From assembly GCA_019787685.1 (NCBI GenBank), contig JAHNUO010000030.1, positions 289,391-353,390 of the forward strand: a stretch of DNA of 64,000 nt, written 5' to 3'. This document shows, piece after piece, positions 21,088-32,787 of this stretch. Under the pieces are notes generated by a model. The model did not search any database and was not told where the DNA came from. It saw only the letters and a program-made list of their open reading frames with translations. The stretch is from Chiua virens. Its lineage: Eukaryota; Basidiomycota; Agaricomycetes; Boletales; Boletaceae. Position numbers and translations under genes: made by a program. Numbering within the stretch: the stretch's first letter is position 1; each line of letters opens with the position of its first letter.

Positions 21088-22524
21088 ATGGGCAATTGTA
21101 TCTCTTCCCAGGACGGGGCTCAGAAGGAAAGATCTGATGCAATCGACCGCCAGCTCGAAGAGGATTCCAGGAGGCTTAGAAAGGAGTGCAAGATATTACT
21201 CCTTGGTCAGTCTCCCTGCCAGCACTTGGTGCCTCTTTCTTCCTGTGCCGACCTAACCCTTGTTCTAGGATCAAGCGAGTCTGGCAAATCCACGATTGTT
21301 AAGCAAATGAAGATTATCCACCAGAACGGTTTCACTGACGAAGAACTTTTGACCTACCGGTCAATTATATATTGAAACACACTCGATAGTGCACAAGCTA
21401 CAATTCTCGCAATGCGCAAGCTTGGCCTTGACTGCATTCACCCACATAATCATGTACGTCTTGAGTCATTCTTCGTTTTCTATCCATTGACCCTTAGGCT
21501 TCATTCCTGCCATTCTCAGGTCAATGCCGAACGCATCTTTGACTACCGAATTGACCCATCACCCTCGTTCGAATTTTCTCCCGAGATCGCCGAAGCTATT
21601 GACCAATTATGGAAGGACCCAATAATTCCACAGCTTATGGACCATACTAGCCAGTTTTACCTCATGGACAGCGCGGTTTAGTAAGTATTGTCATCCTTCA
21701 TGTCCAACCCCCTCTGATTCCATTTCCTCAGTTTCTTCACCGATGTATTGCGCATAGGTGCACCCAAGTACCTTCCAACCGAGAACAACGTTCTACGAGC
21801 TCATCTAAAGTCAACAGGTATTACCGAAACTCGATTCATGATGGGACAACTTCAGTACGTCTCATCGTTCCCCTTTCCTTCCCTCTCATCTCAACCTCAT
21901 CTAGGATACATATGTTTGACGTTGGAGGCCAACGCCCCGAACGAAAGAAATGGATACATTGTTTCGAAAGCGTAACGAGCATCATTTTCTGCACAGCCCT
22001 GAGCGAGTACGATCAAGTCTTGCTGGAGGAGAAGAACCAGGTAAGTCCCAAGTCCGCTATTTACAGCCGAGCTTTAACCATGCTTCGTAGAATCGGATGG
22101 CCGAATCTCTCATACTCTTCGAATCCGTAATCAACTCTCGGTGGTTTTTGAGAACGTCGATCATATTGTTCCTCAACAAGATCGATGTGTTTAAAACCAA
22201 GCTACCAAAGGTGTGTTTCCCAAAAAATCGAGTTTTTCATCCCTCGTATCCCGCCAGGTCCCACTGGAGAGATATTTCCCAGAGTACTCTGGCGGTGCGG
22301 ATCTAAGCAAGGCCGCTAAATATATCCTCTGGAGATTCATGCAAACGAATCGTGCACGCCTCTCAGTTTATCCTCAGTACGTTTCAAATCTTTATAGCCT
22401 CGATTGGCTCATGCTGGCGATCAGTCTAACACAAGCAACGGACACGACAAACATTCGTTTAGTATTCGCGGCGGTGAAGGAAATGATCCTACAGAATGCG
22501 CTAAAAAATTCAGGCATTTTGTAG
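21088..22524 (+). CDS. Heterotrimeric G-protein alpha subunit, with in-frame TGA
   Basis: GTPase that relays receptor signals at the plasma membrane. Eight exons (21088-21205, 21269-21453, 21520-21680, 21732-21854, 21905-22040, 22091-22210, 22258-22376, 22425-22524) give 353 codons before the stop, the usual length, counting one internal TGA. Seen: N-terminal MGNCISS for myristoylation and palmitoylation; P-loop GSSESGKST; switch [14 protein letters not shown] with the catalytic Gln; FLNKID; and [13 protein letters not shown]. The C-terminus NSGIL lacks the Cys of pertussis-sensitive forms. Two oddities: TGA at 21373-21375 in the helical domain (YRSIIY-stop-NTLDSAQ), and His (21802-21804) in [11 protein letters not shown] where the catalytic switch I Arg is expected. 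All splice sites look intact, so it is either a fresh pseudogene, a sequence error or a readthrough gene. Confidence 0.9.
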
Positions 22525-23068
22525 CTTGACGTCCTTGACTACCGTTTCTTTTCTATCCCCTTTTCTTCTTCACTGTTTCCGTTGTGTTACGAGTCGTGTC
22601 GCTATCTATTAATATTGGTAAGGGCTTTTCGGTTGTTTGTGGTCACCAGTCGCATTGACATCGCTATTCCCCCTCGACAGCTTGCATTATCTCTGTGGAT
22701 ATTCTTGTCATCTCCCTAGCATGTCTCCTCCATATATAACATATCATCAACCTATTGCTTTGGCTGCACATGGGGGCTACACAATCGCAAGCATACATTT
22801 TTCGACTGACCACAGATGGACGTGGACTCGTACTTTTTCCTTCTTTTCCTTTTTTCTTAGACCTGGATCGTTAGGTAATGCGCTACAGAAGACATTGTCG
22901 CGTATAGTACGTCTCGTTCTGCTGATACTTCTTCAAGAGTGTTTTGCTTTCCTGTTGCTACCTGCTGCAGGTTCAAACCTCGCATCCAAGGTTCTAAAAA
23001 GTCACTATTTCGCAAACAGAGAGCTACAAATGTACTCATAAAGGTTGCGAGGTCATAAAATGAAACCA
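22525..23068. other. Gap between convergent G-alpha and HNH genes
   Basis: Pyrimidine-rich 3' flank of the G-alpha gene, then the 3' end of the minus-strand HNH gene. No additional gene seen. Confidence 0.5.
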
Positions 23069-24056
23069 TCACGGGCACGCATCGATGACATCCTTTCTCC
23101 AACCCGCAACCTTGTCCTCCAAGCGGATCCTTTCCATCTTCTGCTTCTTATCCTTAGCTTCCCTCCAAAATTGTTTTACTCTCTCTGGTGGCATTGTGAT
23201 GTATGGCAGTATCATGAGGATGTCCAGGGTGTCCAGGGTGTCTTCGTGGTCATTAGATTCATCGCCGACACGCTCTGAACGTTTTCTATGATGCTGACTA
23301 CTTTCATCCTTTTGTTTGTCCTCCTTCTGTTTCCGGTCGGCTCGCTCTTGAATCATTGCGTGGTAATCTGCTTGCCTTGCACTTATGGCTCCTCCAGGGT
23401 AAAAGGTAGATTTCCATTGACGAACAATATCCCGTAAACCTGGAGCAGCAAAGTGTAATAACACTGCGTTGGCATAAACGGCATCGAAAAGTATGTCTGG
23501 GGGCCAGTTTGAGCGGTCATCAGAACCACTGGGAGGCATCTGGACACAACAACCCGAATGAAGCGTGCGATCACCAAGATCCAAGTCATGTGATGGGCTG
23601 AGAACAAACTGATGTGCAGTGCAACATACCTCTTCTGGTGGTAACTCAGGGTGGATGTCTGCGGTTGTCATCGCAAAATTAGGTGTCTATGTAGTTGGCC
23701 ATCTGCATTAGACATCACTGAAAGCAAAAGGCTGATTACGTACCATTAGGAATGCAGTGTTTTTTCCAAAGCTGTCGTGAGCAGTTGAATTTATCAGTAT
23801 TCCATTTCGAACATCATCAACCTCTTCTATGACGTCATTCTCAACTCGACTCCGGTGTTGCATATAACTCGCAATGTACTACCACACAGTGAGCAATGGG
23901 AAATTGGGGGAATGGAAGACATACATCATTGCCTTTGGCGTGGGCAACGAGGTGTACAGCCTGGAAACTATGCAGCCCAGCACCTGTTAACACGCACGCA
24001 CATGACGCTGCCATCATAGGTGCAATCATGGATTCATGGTCGCCAGTCAAGATCAT
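23069..24056 (-). CDS. HNH_2-type endonuclease-domain protein (5' end uncertain)
   Basis: Three exons can be joined: 24056-23928 with CVLTGAGLHSFQAVHLVAH; after an intron GTATGT...GTAG, an exon with VENDVIEEVDDVRNGILIN and AHDSFGKNTAFLM; after a second intron GTACGT...ATAG, TPNFAMTTADIHPELPPEE through a charged C-terminal part ending at 23069. The His (AVHLV), Asn (RNGILI) and His (AHDSF) positions match the HNH_2 family, common and of unknown role in basidiomycetes. Upstream exons would lie inside the left arm of the inverted duplication (about 24100-24450), where short exons flanked by GT/AG are possible but unproven. The palindrome boundary at 24002 falls inside the first listed exon. Confidence 0.75.
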
Positions 24057-24525
24057 GATGCGTAGGGTGGGCGGAATCGTCTCTTCAAGTTATGTAGCCT
24101 GTGTCTGGTTCGATTACTGCTGTGCTTGAGATTCTAGGGACTCACCAGGTGTGACAAGGAGCAGTGAGGACCTGAGATGAGCGAGACGCAGTAGAAGACA
24201 GATCTGGCTCTTGCTTACGTAGCTATGTGGCTGTGTTTTGGCAGCGAGGCATTGGCTTGAAGCACCGCTTCACTAGAGCCTTTGTTGCCGAGTCCGAATC
24301 TTTCATTCTTTTTGTGCATTATCGGTAAGTACATGTTCCATAAACTGCTTGAAAAAACCTGCTCATACCTCTGCAAGGTATCCCGAAGGTGCGCATTTGT
24401 CCACGGTGGTTGATACGATGACAATAAGTAATCTTTAGTACTTCACCTCTAGTTCTTCCATTATATGATCGCGTGAGTTGTCCTTCCTGTTCTTCCGAGA
24501 TGCATACACTGAAGTGATTCAAAGT

Positions 24526-24963
24526 GAACGGTACCCATTGACGTCCGACTCAACTCATTCAGGAGAACAAGAGTCTCGAATTCGGTGAAACAGCTTGAGG
24601 CATTCCAGCGAGCCATGACCGCTAACCTATTTCATAGACAACTTATACCTCGACTTCAACGGGATCATACATAATTGTACGATTTCAATCTGCACAGTCG
24701 ACACTTCCCCGTTGAAATGTCTCTTCTCACAGGCTCGCATCCCAAGCAGATATTCATGGCTATTTTTGCATACGTGGACCTTTTATTCGGGAAGATTAAC
24801 CCCAGGAAGCGCTTTGTCATGGCTGTGGACGGTGTCGCCCCGAGAACCAAGATGAATCAACAACGTAGTCGCTGTTTCCGCGCGGCGAAGGAAGCAAGAG
24901 AAGTTCGTGAGAAGGCGGAGGCAAAGGGAGAGGAACTCCCTGCAGAGAAGGCGTCTGACAGGT
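24526..24963 (+). pseudogene. XRN-type 5'-3' exoribonuclease N-terminal fragment
   Basis: Remnant of the catalytic N-terminus of an XRN1/XRN2 exonuclease, which degrades 5'-monophosphate RNA. Seen: SERYPLTS near 24525, [16 protein letters not shown] near 24635-24685, then in another frame [38 protein letters not shown] and [15 protein letters not shown] short sequence separating the second and third blocks may be an intron. It stops at a splice-donor-like ACAG/GTAAGT at 24961, directly followed by UBR1 sequence. Only about 110 of more than 900 residues are present, so it is not functional. Confidence 0.85.
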
Positions 24964-24969
24964 AAGTTT

Positions 24970-27900
24970 TCACGGCGTCTTCCAATTGGGGGTTCGCTCA
25001 AGTCTTCAGTCCTTGTGATGACTGCTCAGATCCGTTCTGGCCTGTGGATTCACAATGGTTTTCCCATACGCGGTAAACTACTGCATTACCAGGATTTCAT
25101 GCTTCGCAAGTTGTGTTACGACCAAGACCTGTTCATCCTCCAAACGTCTCTCGTCATGGTCGCTTCAAGCCCCTCCAATTCTTCCGCGGGGCAGTCGTCC
25201 ACCCTATCTACGAGGGCCCACAACTGTCCAGCATGGTCAAGGAGGTCTTGTATATTGTCACCACCCCCTTGACTGAGAAAGGCAGTGCAACCAAGCTACC
25301 CCTTTCGGTCGCCGTTCGGCGCGAGATCATCCATGCCCTTGCAGCTGGACCATGTTCTTACACAGACCTGGTGAAACGTGTCCCCGCGCGCATGGCAGAC
25401 GAAGTTTGTTTCGAACACGTCCTTAGAGAAGTTGCCAACTTCAGAGCATCAGAAGCCACTACCGACGCAGGAACCTGCGAGCTCAAAGACACTTTTTACG
25501 ACGAAGTCAATCCATTTTATTACCACTATGCTCGAAACAGACGGGAAGAAGTCGAAACGGTTCTCAAGGCGCGGTTGAAAAAGAAGACAGGCGAGGTTGA
25601 TCTTGTGATCGTGCCAAAGCCGATCAGCATCGAGACGGGTCCATTCTCGATCTTGCCGTCCCTCTTGGAGTCCAAAGCACTTCTTCAAGTGATATTTTAC
25701 GCCATTTATTCGTGTTGACGGAAGCAGTGGGGACGACGCCACCGTCTGCGGAGGCAATTCTCGATCAAGTATCTTACCTCGTTATGATTGCCCTCGTCGA
25801 GCGTGCGTTCGTGTTTAGCCACCTATCTACCCTCAAGCTCTTTGAAGATGGCAAGAACCTGATCGACATTATCTTTGCGATGGAGCACGTAGAGCATTTC
25901 AAGCCCTATACGGCTCGAGTGAGATGGATCTTGCAGGAGATGTCCAAGTTTGTATTGGACGAAGTGCAGGCGCGCCATAAGGTCCTCGCCGTTGCGGAAT
26001 CTGGGTCAGATGCGGAGACCCTCAAGAAACAGGCGACTTGTCCAGCCCAGCCGTTTACTCCGGAAATATCTCGATAGCCGCAGTGCGTATCTCAACGAGT
26101 TGATGGGAATGCAGCCCTCCCTCGATCGCAATTCCCACCAGCCGACTCCGTCGACCTTCTCATCCGTCACTGGACGTGACTACCACGAGGACGTTACCCA
26201 GTTTGCCTCGAACATTGATGGCTTCCCTGCGCAACATGCTCGTTACGGGTTACACATATCTATGTGTGGCCACATGATGCGCATGGAGTGTTTCCAAGTT
26301 TACAACGCTTCTGTTCGTCAACGGCATCGCTCACATGTGACCCGAAGCCATCCAGAGAACATCCTTCACAAGGAGTACATCTGTCCGCTGTGCAAGAGTC
26401 TAGGCGACATCATCCTCCCCATTGCCCGCCCATCCATGCTCCCGGGTACGAACATTTCGTTCCCAGACTGGATCCACGCCGTGGGGATCTCTATCCTCAA
26501 GTCCAAGCCCGATACGGTGATGGATTCATTGCAGTTCTGCAACAGTACGGGGGAGTTCGTCTTCTGCGGCGCGCAAGATCCTAATTACGCCGCGCAGATT
26601 TGTCGCGGGGAAAATTTCGAGACATTCAAGATGTTGGACAGTATAATGAACGTCGCCAAGATTTTTTTCACAGCAGACGCGTCATCTACGAGAAAGACCC
26701 AACCCAGACCCAGACCCAGATCGGGGGTCTATCTACCGGAGGAAGTCATCGGGTACACGATCACCTCGATCGAGGTAGCCACACGCAGAGCTGGTGGGAA
26801 TACGAACAAGAACATCGCGGATGGCTTGGCGGAGACGCAAATGTGCATGGTACGGTCTCTTCTCAGATCTTTGGCTTCGCTGGCGAAAATAGAGCTGGAA
26901 GGACGACCAGATGGAGGGAAAGAAGCGGTAAAACAAGCCATCATCAACGCCTGCTGCCGGAATGGAGCAGGACATCTCTTACGTTGTATTTGTGCCCCTT
27001 GCTCCTCCGTGACTCGTTCACTGTACTCGTGGAAATTGCTGCCGCCGCTCCAGAAATGCTCCAGCACGTCCTCGTGCTTTGCTACTATGCTTGCTTGGCC
27101 CGTACCATCATCAGAATGGTCTACGTCTTGAACAAAGCGCGGTCTTGCAATTCCATTCAACTCGTGTCGCGAAGCCACGGCGACCTCTTTGGCGACTGTT
27201 AGAGACCGTGCGACTCGGAGGTAGCCAACTCCGGATCTCCGGAGTTGTAGCGTCAGACGGGACTTGGCTTCACCGTATGTGGTGCGCCCTTGTCACAGTC
27301 TGTCCCTATATTTCGGACGTGCGGAAAACGGAGGTAGATATATGACTCAACACATAAAGTGGAGTCGAGCGGAGTAAAGACCATCAAGGTCTTTACGGAG
27401 TGTTCGGAGTGAGTCGTACAATAAACTAATATTCAGACTAAGGGTACACAGTCATGGTACTACAGTTTATATACTCGGAGTGGAATGGAGATTAGTAACG
27501 GAGTTGGTAAGAACTGAGTAAGACGGAAGATCGGGAAACTACATAGCCGGAGGTAAGTCGGGTACTGAAAAAGCCGGAGCTGTGCTCATAAGCGAGACAC
27601 AGGTTATGTACTAATATAAAAGAGGAAACATATATACGTAACGGAGGTCCAGGGTCGCGGAGTTGCGTCCTGAGGGAGATCGACCCGGAGTTATCGTCTA
27701 AGAGAAACGGAGTTATATTCGGAGGAACGGAGAACGGAGCGGTATATGACAGCGACGTCCAGATGTTTTCATGTCCGTCGTTCATCACCCGCCTGTGTTT
27801 GAACACACAGCAACCTTCGTATTCGAGATGTTTGGCGAAGCTTGGATCGAAAAGCTATTGTATGCTTTCACACTACCTCGACCATCCTTTGCCGTTCTGT

Positions 27901-28027
27901 CCTTCCAAATGCGTTTGCGACACCACCGACGGGTGTTACAGATGATAACGAACATCGACGACTTCTCACGCTGTTGCGCATACCGCCACCCTCTTCCGCT
28001 GGCGTGCTTTGGTGAGCGACTGACCCT
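24970..28027 (+). pseudogene. UBR1: UBR1-like N-recognin E3 ligase pseudogene, copy 1
   Basis: Middle and C-terminal parts of the N-end-rule ubiquitin ligase in shifting frames. Seen: AQIRSGLWIHNGF and LCYDQDLFILQTS (25020-25160), a winged-helix-like stretch with VRREIIHALAAGPCSYTDLVKR, DTFYDEVNPFYYHYARNRREE (25490), a RING-type zinc finger with GLHISMCGHMMRMECFQVY and HKEYICPLCKSLGDIILP (26250-26420), then LLPEWSR, MLQHVLVLCYYACLARTI and, after the inserted LTR, SVVHHPPVFEHTATFVFEMFG and WIEKLLYAFTLP. The UBR box is missing; an XRN fragment sits in its place. Frameshifts and the LTR abolish function. Confidence 0.85.
27197..27751. mobile_element. Solo LTR (555 bp) inserted in UBR1 copy 1
   Basis: TGTTAGAGACC...ATATGACA, flanked by a 5-bp duplication GCGAC (27192-27196 and 27752-27756). 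It splits UBR1 coding sequence between LFGD and VQMF. The LTR is dense in the hexamer CGGAGT and its variants, and contains a near-palindrome, CAACTCCGGA/TCCGGAGTTG, near 27228. No internal region of the element is seen. Confidence 0.8.
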
Positions 28028-28735
28028 CGTGGCTCAATCATGGCATTGCTGCGATGGTTGCACGGAAGCTTGAGAGCGTGATCAGCAGTGGTGGATGGGA
28101 AATGTTGTTAGGCTTGTTGGAGTCGGGGAAGAGGGTCCGGTGTGCGTGAAACAAGGTCTGCAGAGTCTCCGATAATGATGATTCATTGGCATGTGCAGAG
28201 TCCTGAACGCAGAAAACTTCATGATCTCCAAGAACTCGGAATGTGTCTCATATCTCGTAACGTGTCTCATATCTCGTAACCCTGTCATCGATCCTGGAGA
28301 TGGTAATTCATTTGCTTCTGCATTCACGGCTAAGATTGCTGACGAGTAGATAGTACAAAGAGTGTATACTAGCTATTGGCCAAGGTCACTCAGCCGAGCG
28401 ATGCTCTCGTAAGCTTGGTCTAGCCTTGGTAGGACACTCAATGCGCGTACATTAGGCGAGAGATTTTATGGTTTGGAGGGAATGGGTTTCTTTTTTTCAA
28501 GTTTCAATCAAATACCCTCAGGCTCCTGCAATGCATTCGATCGAGGATATAATCGACCCGTAAGTATTACCATCTGCACTCTGAAACGACCCTCCTGAGT
28601 TTCGTGTAGCTGTGCCCTGAGCTGTCTGGAAGGTGTATTGAACGTTGTGGCTAAGGCATCGTGGTCAGCAATTCCAGGACACCACTTTCAAGTCTGTACC
28701 ATCATTTATGACCCATTGCATCCTGGTCTACATCT
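28028..28735. other. Left part of the palindrome spacer
   Basis: Directly beyond the arm a short plus-strand stretch reads ARKLESVISSGGWEMLLGLL, which may continue the last frame of the left arm. A GTGTCTCATATCTCGTAAC sequence is tandemly duplicated at about 28240-28280. A possible first exon of the next gene, MHSIEDIIDP, starts at 28531 and ends at a GTAAGT donor. Nothing else is supported. Confidence 0.4.
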
Positions 28736-31700
28736 GTGTGTCAGTCTTGTATTTCTACTTTTCTGAAGATTTATAGTCGTCACAGCGTTTCAAAGGAGCT
28801 CAAAGCTTATGGCCTAGCAGACTCAGCCCTGTCCAGTCTGAGCAAGTTCCTGGGCTTGGAACTCCTGGGCGAACCATACAACTTGGAAGACAATCTGCCC
28901 CAAGGAGCTATTGAGGAAGAGGAAGAATTGTTAGAGGGTGATCGTTTGGCTGAGACTGAGTTGGAGTTGGAGATGGAAATGTTAGCAGCTGAGGATCCAG
29001 ATGTGGTGGGGTTAGAAGAAGGTAAGTTTTACAGTTACTATGTTCAGCTTTGCCACCTGATTTTGATCTCCAGAGGTCGAAGAAACTCCACTTGCTGAGA
29101 AGACCATACTGTGTAGGCCACAAGGTGCGCTCCTGTAGTCTCTCCTCTCTCAATCTTTGTGGCTGACTCGGATGAATATCAGACTTTGTCTCCGGTGCTA
29201 TGATGGACTCAGCAGTTCTGCCGTCTATGGAAGAAAGAGAATGCGAAGACAGTGGGTCCGGGGATAGTGGGCTGCCGGGTAAGCTCAGGAAGTCTGTTTG
29301 CTTTGAATTGCTGGATTAATGAATGGCAGATGTTCGAATGAATTTGGTGGCTCCATCCAAGCGGGACCGGCAAACTGATGACAGCTGCGAAACCACCGAA
29401 ATGCCCTCAACCAAGCGCACCAGAACTAGACAAGTCCTTGATTGCGTCCTTGTTCCTTGCTCCTCCACACCTCCTGCTTCAAGTAAACTTCCAGCCCGAT
29501 CTGCTGCCGTCATGACCAGTACTCAGGTCACTGAGGATCTTTCCCCCAACGACCATACCAAAGCGGAAGCAGACTCGGACACCCCTAACTTAGCCTTTGT
29601 TCTCGCGGGCAAGGACCACAATGTCCCTAAACCCCATGCTACTATGTCAGCTTCCTGCAATACAGACCTCTACATGCGGTTCACGTTCGGTATTGACATG
29701 GCAAGTGTTCCAGGGCGCATCCAACGTTCCTGTCTCCCCTCTGGCAAGTACGTAATGCTTTGTTTTACAATGCATCTGAGTTGAGTTAAAAGCCATCTCA
29801 GAGCTGCCAAACGAATAGAAAGGGCCTCAGTGGAACATGAAGTCGACTCAACCCCCGCAACCAATCATCTCATTAGAGATGTCGATCTCGCTCGCATCAA
29901 TTGTGCATACTTACGAGACTATGATCTAATCATCTGCCAAAATATTCACAATGGAACTCTTTGTGGCTATGGCGTTCCACTTGCATCTCTATTTCTACAC
30001 TGCTGGGGTCCAGATCGTACAAAGAAAAAAAATAACCTCAGTGGTACCTCAGACCGAGTTCCCCACCAGGTTGAGTTTTGCAAAAGGCGGGACATTCCTG
30101 GAAAATCCACTTATACACCTGATCAGAAACATTTCATCCAGCGAATTCTGGCCAGGTACCCGAACATCGTTACCTCTATTCCTGAGATGCGAGCACTTCG
30201 GATGCGATCAAACCAATTTGGTCCTATTGCCCATATAGGTGCTTCAATCCCAGGATACAAGTGTTCCCATTGTGACTTTGCTGTCTCTGCCTCCTCCTCG
30301 AAGGAAGGATCGGAGCCATTGTCAATGCGAGAGCATTGGCAAGAACACCGTCGGGTTTCGCCTAATAAACACACCTCACTTGCTCGAGGAGTAGATCTGC
30401 GACATTCCGATGAGTTTCAGGGGTGTCTGGTTCAATCCTTTGACCGAGACAAGTGCCATATGCTGTGGTTGCCTGTGCCTCCAGGTTTGGGGGCCCAGGG
30501 GAAATCTATCGAACCTCAAAAGTCTTTTGGACAACTACTCAGTACTGGCCCTCAGCTTCCCTCGGTCTCCACTGGATTCAACAGAACTGCTGTTCTACCC
30601 TTTTTCTTACAGAACGGTGCCTATGATCTTATCCACCCCCTCGACCCTATTGAAATAGCAAAGTTGATTGAACTTCCTCGAAAGGACGAGCGTGGACTTC
30701 AGAAACTCCTTTCGGCCGTTTTGGAGCGTTTTAAAGGTCTATGCGACTCAATTCCCAGTATCCCCAGCCTCATTCGTCGACTTTTGGTAGCTCCAAGGCC
30801 GTGAGTATTTTGATTTGTCGATAAACTTTTACTTATAGAAGGCGATTACTTTAGAGAAGAGAAAGGAATTTTAGAGCGATTTAATCGTCCAGTACGCGAG
30901 AGCACGATCTGTTCTTATGCTTTAGAAGAGGTCAGGCTTTTATGCTTCGTCATACGTTGCATTGAGAGTGGGAAGTACACCATTGGGGTGTCAGAATCTC
31001 CAGTTTCTTCCAGGAATGGACTACAGGTTGGCCTCACCAGGGATCAATTCGAGTGCTTTCAGGCACTGTTACGGGCTCTCTCTTCAAAGTCCCAGTCTGA
31101 TGCAACCGGAGCCTCTTCAAAACTCAGATCTCTCCTGGATGCAGTTTTACGCAGCGTATACATGCCTACAAACTCACTATATATGTTCGATGATACATTC
31201 CGAAATCCCGCCACCATATACGCCATCCTTCGATCCACTCAGCCGCAAGGCGGTTTTGCTCCCCCCAAGGATGTCACTGTTTATTATGCGAAAATCCAAT
31301 TTGGAATTTGCCTTACGACCATGGCCGACATACAAAACCAAAACCATAACTTCCAGATCACAAATACCAGCGACGAGGACTGTGATGACCAGTTGTATTT
31401 GAACTTCCGGGAGTACGTTTGTCTATAGTATTATTTTCAAAACTCTGGTTTTAAGTAAAGACTGCTCTCTAGATACGTTCAGGAGAAGACTCGTCGATGG
31501 GTGTCCGAAGAACACATTTCCCCCCATGCCTTTGTTCGAGGGTGCATGAAGGCTATGAGCCGCCTGGCCCGGCGTGCTCCCTCAGGTCAAACCGTTATGT
31601 GGAATACCGATAACACAAAACTAGCAGTTGAAAGCCACACTGTCACCATCTCAGAGTACGTCAATCGGGTACGCAGCTCCCTTGCAGCTCTGGCCAGCAA

Positions 31701-32634
31701 GGTGGACAAAGAGATCCTCTTTGGGGTCAAGTTCTCCGAGGAATCATTCAACCTTCCCAGCGATACCTCCGAAACCAACGACCTGGAGACCCTTGGTTTC
31801 AGTTTATTTGCCTTTCAGTCAGACTCGGGGGCAGACATGGATGGTCATCCATCAGCCTATTTCCTTCAGCAACTTTGCCAGCTTGGTCACCTCTGTATAC
31901 GCCAAGAAGATGAAATTATCTGGGAGGCAAAGCGTCTCAACGAGTGGCTTCTGTCCGTCAGCCAGGTTTGGTCAGAATGTTTGACCCTGATGCATTTGCT
32001 ATCACTTCCAGGGCGAGGAACTGAAGTTACGAGCTGGCAGCACGCCAATTCCCCCACCAGTCCTCGACACCTTTTCTTCTCAAAAAGTCTGGGCACCTTG
32101 ATCACTCACAGCAGCTACAACAAGACCACCGCCCTCACAGGTCAATTCAAGTATATCATCCGAGTCATTCCGTTTGCTCTTTCTACCATCCTCACAAAAC
32201 TACTGCGCATCGTCCGACCTATTGAGGCTTTGGCCTTTACAAGCCAAGCCATTGGAGACAAGACCGAGATCCAGAACATTTACTCGACTTACTTGTTTGT
32301 ATCTCATGGCAAAATGTGGGATAGTAGCAGGTTATCTACTAGCCTGCACGCCTGGTTTCTTCGTGAACTCAAGGTTCCCTTTGGGCTGCACATGCATCGG
32401 CACTTTGCTCAAGCCCTGCAGCGCAAGTTTCTGTCATATGCCGAGAGAAATGAACTCAACAATACAGCAAATAACGTGATGGGCCACGGCAGGGAACTGG
32501 CAGACCTCCATTACGCCCGGGAGACTCAAGATCTCAACCTTGATACATCAGAGAGGTGCAGGATGGAGCAAGTTGGGGTGGACTGGATCGCAAGGGTACA
32601 TAAATTGGAGGTTTCCCCGAGTCTCACGCACTAG
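28736..32634 (+). CDS. Zinc-finger / OrsD-like protein with tyrosine-recombinase-like C-terminus
   Basis: Multi-exon gene; exact 5' exons are uncertain, the part from 29830 on is clear. N-terminal acidic segment (28800-29020); a Cys/His region with YDLIICQNIHNGTLCGYGV and a C2H2 finger KCSHCDF...HWQEH (30260-30350), resembling the OrsD (DUF3505) type found in mushrooms; LHRQ-free spacer; then a long exon 31501-32634. In that exon I see an RGTE box (R at 32014), HMHR (H 32389, R 32398), GH (32485) and Y (32512). The GH-to-Y distance of nine residues is that of tyrosine recombinases. At least three short introns (near 29030, 30805, 31420). Related mushroom genes usually sit beside a RecQ-like helicase; none is present here. 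The frame is intact to its stop. Confidence 0.6.
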
Positions 32635-32787
32635 ATAGCTTAGTCCTCACTCAATAATATATGACCAACTCCAGGAACGTGATTTATACCTCGCTCGTTT
32701 TGCTATTTAGATACAGTGCTTAGTAGATGGTAGTACCGCTTCAAGATGTCCACCAGCCACACTTCAATCACCTTTAGGGTTGCACAC

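Larger units (their letters stand above)
24002..28027 (+). repeat. Left arm of a 4,026-bp inverted duplication
   Basis: Every base compared pairs with the right arm by position sum 60815. Similarity breaks at 24001/36814 on the outside and 28028/32787 on the inside. One difference was seen (T at 24234; the partner at 36581 implies C). Host-gene continuity on the outer side (HNH exon) suggests this is the original copy. Confidence 0.95.
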
